Shown: one piece after another, positions 60,029-64,000 of the stretch
Numbering within the stretch: position 1 is the stretch's first letter
Layout of the letters: each line of letters begins with the position of its first letter
Assembly (NCBI GenBank): GCA_020638995.1
Contig: JACKHM010000004.1
Coordinates: 1,138,698-1,202,697, forward strand
DNA: 64,000 nucleotides
Direction of reading: 5' to 3'
Source: Planctomycetaceae bacterium
GTDB lineage: Bacteria; Planctomycetota; Planctomycetia; Pirellulales; Pirellulaceae
The notes under the pieces: generated by a model
Told to the model about the DNA's origin: nothing
The model's input: only the letters and a program-made list of their open reading frames with translations
Databases searched by the model: none
Translations under genes and position numbers: made by a program

Positions 60029-61699
60029 ATGAAGTCTTTTCGCACCTTAGCTGCCGCGGGTGTTGTCGGTGCGCTTACGTTGGGCAGTGGTCTGTTCGCC
60101 GACTTCTTTGGTATGTCGGATGCCGAAGTTTGCGGTCAGACGCTGGTGGCCCGCGCCCCTTCGACACTCTCAAGTTCGAGCAACTACGCACCCGCCTACT
60201 CATACGCTCAGCAACAAGGATTTGCGACTCTACCTGGGTACTACTCGGCACCGGGATTTGCGCCGGGGGCAAATTTCACGGCGAAACCATTTCCCGCGAG
60301 TTACGGGTACGCGGCATTTCCAGCGAATGCGTACGTCAACCCCTACGCGCAACCCGCTCCCTACCAAGTGCCTTACCAGCCTTCGAATGCTCAGCCATCG
60401 TGGCCTTACACTCAAACAAACGATGGTCAAGCGAGCGTGATGTTGGGGCGAAGTGAGTTGCTCGGCGGCCCTCCATTGTCCTCACCACAGATACAACTTC
60501 CGGCACCCGCACCGCAATCACCACACCAACACATGCCGCTGCAACAGGCACCGCATGCGATGGTGCCGATTCAGCCGATGCCAAGCCAACAGCTGCAAAT
60601 GCAACCAGTCCCAGGATACGGATTCGATGCCTATTCCTACGGTGGTGGATCTTGCGACGTCTGGCCCGGTGGTTACGCAGCGATCCAGGCCCAGCCGGCA
60701 ATCCGCAACTGGTTTGGCAGCTTCGGTGCCATTGTTATGACTCGCGATCGCGGCGATCACTACACGTTCAGTTACGGAACTGGCAACGAGGCGGACCAGC
60801 GTACTGATACCCGCAACGCTTCTATGAATTGGAGTGTGGGATACGAAATACGATTCGGGAGATACTTCAATTGTCAGCGCAACGCGATTGAGGCCGTGTA
60901 CTGGAACCTCAATCCGACCAGCGCGTCAACTCAAACCGTTTCCGCGAATGTGCTCGGCAACCTGAATGCCATCTTGAACTGGGACAGCCTTACCTACGGC
61001 GGCAATACGGCGGATATCTATGTGAACGTCGCACCCGGGGACGATGGCATACATCATCTTACTCGCGCTTACTCGTTCCAAAATCTCGAACTGAACCTAT
61101 GGCAGTTTTGCGGCAGCTGCAGTGCGGACAAATGCGGCTGTTCGCGTCTTCGCCACAATTGGTTTATGGGGGTTCGTTACTTCCGATTCGACGAGGGATT
61201 GCTGTTTGCCTCTGACGCCAACGACACGCAAATTACGCACGAAAACGACGAGATCTTCTACAACATTGACATTGAAAACCATCTGTTCGGCTTTCAGGTC
61301 GGCAACGAGGCGCAGTATTGCGTGAGCAATCGTCTGTCGGCGGATTTCGGAATCAAGCTGGGGATATTCTCAAACCAGATCAACCATATTTCCGAAATCG
61401 GCGGGAATCTAGGGATCGCTACAATTAATAACGGTCCATTCCTGGGCGAGGAGTACTACGTATCGAGCTCCAAGAACGACGTCGCGTTCCTCGGCGAGAT
61501 GAACCTTGGCGTTCGATACTGCTTCAACTGCAACTGGACTGGCACCGTCGGATATCGAGCGCTCGCAATCACCGGCGTCGCGCTTGCCTCGGACCAGATA
61601 TACCCCGATCTGCGCGGCATCAACGACGTTGCGAACATTGACTCAAGCCGTGGACTTATTTTGCACGGTGGATACGCGGGACTCGAATACAATTGGTAG
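60029..61699 (+). CDS. BBP7-type outer-membrane beta-barrel protein
   Basis: A 556-residue exported protein of the planctomycete BBP7 (outer-membrane barrel) type. A signal peptide (MKSFRTLAAAGVVGALTLGSGLFA) is followed by about 190 residues of Ala/Pro/Gln/Tyr/Ser-rich low-complexity sequence (roughly 45-195: YAQQQGFATLP, PQSPHQHMPLQQAPHAMVP and similar). A barrel domain (about 220-556) follows, with strands such as FGSFGAIVMTRDRGDHYTFSY, NWSVGYEIRFGRYF, HNWFMGVRYFRFDEGLLFA and FLGEMNLGVRYCF, ending HGGYAGLEYNW. The final aromatic residue is typical for barrel assembly by BAM. Several CxxC clusters (CGSCSADKCGC, about 358-368) are unusual. It is followed by a strong terminator. Confidence 0.8.
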   Translation: MKSFRTLAAAGVVGALTLGSGLFADFFGMSDAEVCGQTLVARAPSTLSSSSNYAPAYSYAQQQGFATLPGYYSAPGFAPGANFTAKPFPASYGYAAFPANAYVNPYAQPAPYQVPYQPSNAQPSWPYTQTNDGQASVMLGRSELLGGPPLSSPQIQLPAPAPQSPHQHMPLQQAPHAMVPIQPMPSQQLQMQPVPGYGFDAYSYGGGSCDVWPGGYAAIQAQPAIRNWFGSFGAIVMTRDRGDHYTFSYGTGNEADQRTDTRNASMNWSVGYEIRFGRYFNCQRNAIEAVYWNLNPTSASTQTVSANVLGNLNAILNWDSLTYGGNTADIYVNVAPGDDGIHHLTRAYSFQNLELNLWQFCGSCSADKCGCSRLRHNWFMGVRYFRFDEGLLFASDANDTQITHENDEIFYNIDIENHLFGFQVGNEAQYCVSNRLSADFGIKLGIFSNQINHISEIGGNLGIATINNGPFLGEEYYVSSSKNDVAFLGEMNLGVRYCFNCNWTGTVGYRALAITGVALASDQIYPDLRGINDVANIDSSRGLILHGGYAGLEYNW

Positions 61700-61730
61700 C
61701 CGAGCGAGCCTCCCTGTTGCAGTAATCGAA

Positions 61731-61768
61731 AACTCTCGGTCACTCCTCCCGGTGACCGAGAGTTTTTT
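61731..61768 (+). terminator. Rho-independent terminator after the BBP7 gene
   Basis: A perfect 13-base-pair inverted repeat: AACTCTCGGTCAC at 61731-61743 and GTGACCGAGAGTT at 61752-61764, with an eight-base loop, followed by a run of six T (61763-61768). It lies 32 bases after the BBP7 stop. On the minus strand the hairpin is followed by only four U, so it may weakly serve the convergent gene too. Confidence 0.95.
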
Positions 61769-61808
61769 GGTTCGGTGTCACCTCATTCGCCGGAGCACCA
61801 TCGAAGAG

Positions 61809-62291
61809 TTAGGTTGCTGGCTCGATGGCAGAGGAAAGCCCGAGGCCCGATCGGCTGACATACCAAGGATACCCGCGTTCTACTTCTTCCTCGCGTGGCG
61901 GTTCACCAGGCACACTCGGCAGCACCGACTTCGGATCGACGGCGCCTTTGGGGAACTGGTTCATATTCAGCAGCGAGTCTTCTTCCTTGAGGTAGAAGAT
62001 ACGGCGCGTGTACCGCCCCGTTTCTCGGTCCACGGGGGCGTCTTCCGTCAATTTGGCGTAGCCGAGTACCATTCCTGCGCCGCTTACCGACAGTGGCCCA
62101 CGGCGGCTCTTTGAATTCCGGACGTAGGCAACTCGGACAAAATCTAGTCCGTCGAGAGGGTGTAACCAGACGATGCTTTGTTCGTATGAGAGTGGATCGT
62201 TGGGTGACCAGCTTCTAAGCACGGATTCGTCGAGGATACGAAGGATTTCCAGGCCACCGTCTTCACGTGGCACGGTACGAAGTTTTAGCAT
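61809..62291 (-). CDS. Conserved-looking hypothetical protein (160 aa)
   Basis: A 160-residue protein that I do not recognise. Its first half is rich in strands (MLKLRTVPREDGGLEILRIL, YEQSIVWLHPLDGLDFVRVAYVR, GAGMVLGYAKLT) and the second half is acidic and proline-containing (EDSLLNMNQFPKGAVDPK, VPGEPPREEEVERGYPWY). There is no signal peptide, membrane segment or known motif. It is probably cytoplasmic. Composition looks coding throughout. It converges with the BBP7 gene and diverges from the MBL gene. Confidence 0.6.
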   Translation of the reverse strand: MLKLRTVPREDGGLEILRILDESVLRSWSPNDPLSYEQSIVWLHPLDGLDFVRVAYVRNSKSRRGPLSVSGAGMVLGYAKLTEDAPVDRETGRYTRRIFYLKEEDSLLNMNQFPKGAVDPKSVLPSVPGEPPREEEVERGYPWYVSRSGLGLSSAIEPAT

Positions 62292-62630
62292 GTTCTGGCC
62301 CTATGCTACTTCCGGTAGTTGTGGGAGTCGGCAGGCTGGGGTCTCGGTGACTGCTTTGACTCGTGGCTTCGACGCTTAACCCTAGATTTGAGTTCCCTTA
62401 AATTCTTCCTTACTCGACGCGATATTACGAACCGGCGGCAGATCTCATGCTAATTCGACCCTTTCACCCATTCCAACGATTCCCCAAGCCTGATTCTTCG
62501 AGTGGTGGCAATGCAGACGATGGCAATCCGATGGGCTTGTGGGCATAATATCTGCGGCCCAACGATGTTGGCACGCGTAAGATCTTTGTCCTGCTGAACT
62601 TGAGAGCTATAGAACGAGGGACTGCTCCCC
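62292..62630. other. Divergent gap between hypothetical and MBL genes
   Basis: About 339 bases between divergent genes. Minus-strand open frames (62450-62761 and others) are shadows of the MBL gene region. A run of alternating AT-rich and GC-rich segments, but no definite promoter, operator or hairpin, is seen. Confidence 0.35.
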
Positions 62631-64000
62631 ATGTTGCGAATCGCTGCCTTCTGCGTGTTGTTGCTTCCACCTCTGGCGATCGCTGCGGATGCAATCGCCC
62701 CGACGGTGCAGTTCGAGCGGGGGGGCGTTAATTCGGTGCTGATTACTCGAAACGGCGGCAAGTTGGCGGTGTATCGAGCCGGGAACAGCAGTGTACCGGA
62801 GTTGCAACAGATCCTTCTGACACATCATCGCCGCGACGTTTTGCCAACGGTTGACGAATCTGTTGAAGGTACCATCGCCACCGCACCCCTAGCAGAACGC
62901 GAGTGGTTCGAGAAGCCGGATCAGTTCTGGAACGCGTTCGTCGCGAACCGTTTTCACGACTACGCACAGCAATCAACGAAGATCTTGGGGGTACCGTTGC
63001 CGATCGACCGCTGGGTCGAAGAAGGCGATTTCATTGATTGGCACGGCTTGCAGTTCGAGGTCGTCGCGACACCGGGCTATACGCGTGGCGCTGTTTCCTA
63101 TCTGGTGACGGTGGATGGCAGGAGGTTGGCATTCACCGGTGACTTGATCTACGGCGATGGTCAACTACTTGACCTCTACAGCTTCCAGGACGAAATCCCC
63201 GAAGCAAACATTCGTGGCTATCACGGCTACGGAAGCCGGTTAGCCCAACTGATCTCGAGCCTCCGGAAAGTCGCTGCTACCGAACCCGACGTGCTCATTC
63301 CGGCGCGGGGGCCGTTGATCAATGATCCTCAGGCCGCAATCGAAAAGCTGATCGGACGTGTCCAAGCTCTGTATCACAACTACCTTTCGACAAACGCACT
63401 TCATTGGTACTTCAAGGAAGACCGCATGCGGTTGTGCGGCGATCGGATTCTTGGCGAGGGTGCTGACATAGAACTGATGCCTTACTCGCTACACGAGAAG
63501 ACGCCCGACTGGGTGTTCGAGCACGCCACCAGTCGTCTCCTTATCTCCAACGACGGCCATGGCTTTCTATTGGACTGTGGTTATCAGCGTGTTATCGATG
63601 CCATCAAAAAGTTGATGGACAATGGAGTGGTGAAGCAAGTCGATGGCATTTTTGTCACGCACTATCACGACGATCATACCGACATGGTACAGGCGGCAGC
63701 TGAAGAGTTTTCTTGTCCGGTATATTCGACCGTCGAGTACCAAGACATCCTCGAGAATCCGGCGGCTTACCACATGCCGGCGATGACATCAAACGCGATT
63801 CAAGGCATTCATGCCGTGCCTAGCGGCCAGTCAATGAAATGGCAGGAGTTCGATTTGACGTTTCAATTCTTTCCCGGCCAGACAATCTATCACGGCGCTT
63901 TACTCGTACGCCGTGCCAAGGAAAGACCGATCTACTTCATTGGCGATGCCTTCGCACCGTCGGGCATCGACGACTACTGCTTATTGAATCGCAATCTCGT
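62631..64000 (+). CDS. Exported tandem metallo-beta-lactamase-fold protein (partial, cut by window end)
   Basis: The frame is open from the ATG at 62631 to the last base, at least 456 codons, with no stop. An N-terminal signal peptide (MLRIAAFCVLLLPPLAIAAD) is present. Two MBL-like halves can be read. The first has QILLTHHRRDVLP (about 66-78), VVATPGYTRGAVSYLV and FTGDLIYGDG; its HxHxDH place reads HHRRDV, with second His and final His missing. The second half has the full GIFVTHYHDDHTDM (about 342-355, HxHxDH intact) and later YFIGDAFAPSG. Substrate unknown; secreted planctomycete MBL proteins of this layout are, as far as I know, uncharacterised. The C-terminus is outside the window. Confidence 0.85.
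   Translation, partial: MLRIAAFCVLLLPPLAIAADAIAPTVQFERGGVNSVLITRNGGKLAVYRAGNSSVPELQQILLTHHRRDVLPTVDESVEGTIATAPLAEREWFEKPDQFWNAFVANRFHDYAQQSTKILGVPLPIDRWVEEGDFIDWHGLQFEVVATPGYTRGAVSYLVTVDGRRLAFTGDLIYGDGQLLDLYSFQDEIPEANIRGYHGYGSRLAQLISSLRKVAATEPDVLIPARGPLINDPQAAIEKLIGRVQALYHNYLSTNALHWYFKEDRMRLCGDRILGEGADIELMPYSLHEKTPDWVFEHATSRLLISNDGHGFLLDCGYQRVIDAIKKLMDNGVVKQVDGIFVTHYHDDHTDMVQAAAEEFSCPVYSTVEYQDILENPAAYHMPAMTSNAIQGIHAVPSGQSMKWQEFDLTFQFFPGQTIYHGALLVRRAKERPIYFIGDAFAPSGIDDYCLLNRNL

Noticed and set aside
1..64000. CRISPR arrays, insertion sequences, prophage, toxin-antitoxin or restriction systems
   Set aside because: No regularly spaced repeats, transposase or integrase motifs, or defence-type gene pairs were seen in either strand.
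1..64000. tRNA, rRNA, tmRNA or RNase P RNA genes
   Set aside because: No T-loop/acceptor pattern or rRNA-like stretch was recognised in the intergenic gaps; a dedicated covariance search was not possible.

Overview
The window looks like part of a planctomycete chromosome, most likely of the Pirellulales/Planctomycetales type. Four things point there: two DUF1559 proteins with type IV-pilin-like N-termini and the VDLSVWRG C-terminal signature, a BBP7-type outer-membrane barrel protein, DUF1080 and five-bladed beta-propeller secreted proteins, and an S10-spc-alpha ribosomal cluster flanked by unrelated single genes. Genes sit on both strands in short units. Shine-Dalgarno sites are uneven and GTG and TTG starts are frequent.

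Left part (1-35.3 kb), mostly housekeeping and accessory single genes: a Methyltransf_16-type methyltransferase, a small unrecognised protein on the minus strand, a secreted glycosidase-like propeller, monomeric isocitrate dehydrogenase, CorA, and an OprP-like porin. Next come a SpoIIE-type phosphatase with a degenerate receiver domain and, converging on it, a fused STAS-HATPase regulator, which together read as a partner-switching pair. An NHL-repeat secreted protein, a P1B-type metal ATPase, a LolD/MacB-like ABC transporter (ATPase plus FtsX-type permease) and a CtpA-type protease follow. A STAS protein is translationally coupled to a GspE/PilB-type ATPase, and a cysteine desulfurase is closely followed by a YkgJ-type cysteine-cluster protein. 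Then come two DUF1559 proteins with a HemP-like small protein downstream, a PQQ-propeller protein, an Lhr-type helicase overlapping putA, a DUF1080 protein and a nitrilase-family amidohydrolase.

Centre (35.4-53.3 kb), all on the minus strand and read right to left: rpsL-rpsG, a clear intrinsic terminator, fusA, then rpsJ-rplC-rplD-rplW-rplB-rpsS-rplV-rpsC-rplP-rpmC-rpsQ-rplN-rplX-rplE-rpsZ-rpsH-rplF-rplR-rpsE-rplO-secY-adk-rpmJ-rpsM-rpsK-rpoA-rplQ. The genes tuf, rpmD, map, infA and rpsD, often found in such clusters, are not present here. A sigma70-like promoter lies just upstream of rpmJ, where map and infA would often be. rpsC and rplP overlap by 62 bases.

Right part (53.4-64 kb): mobA, a DinB-family protein, an asparagine-synthetase-like ATPase without an N-terminal glutaminase cysteine, an unknown membrane-anchored protein whose end overlaps the end of a rhomboid protease gene, nagB, an orphan parA, a BBP7 barrel protein followed by a strong terminator, an unknown 160-residue protein, and a secreted tandem metallo-beta-lactamase-fold protein cut by the window end.

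I see no CRISPR array, transposase, prophage, tRNA or rRNA gene. The least ordinary items are the STAS/GspE coupling, the pseudo-receiver phosphatase beside a STAS-HATPase fusion, the HemP-like gene behind DUF1559 genes, the tandem MBL protein with a damaged first metal motif, and several unusual gene overlaps. All functions are inferred from reading motifs by eye; no database search was run.
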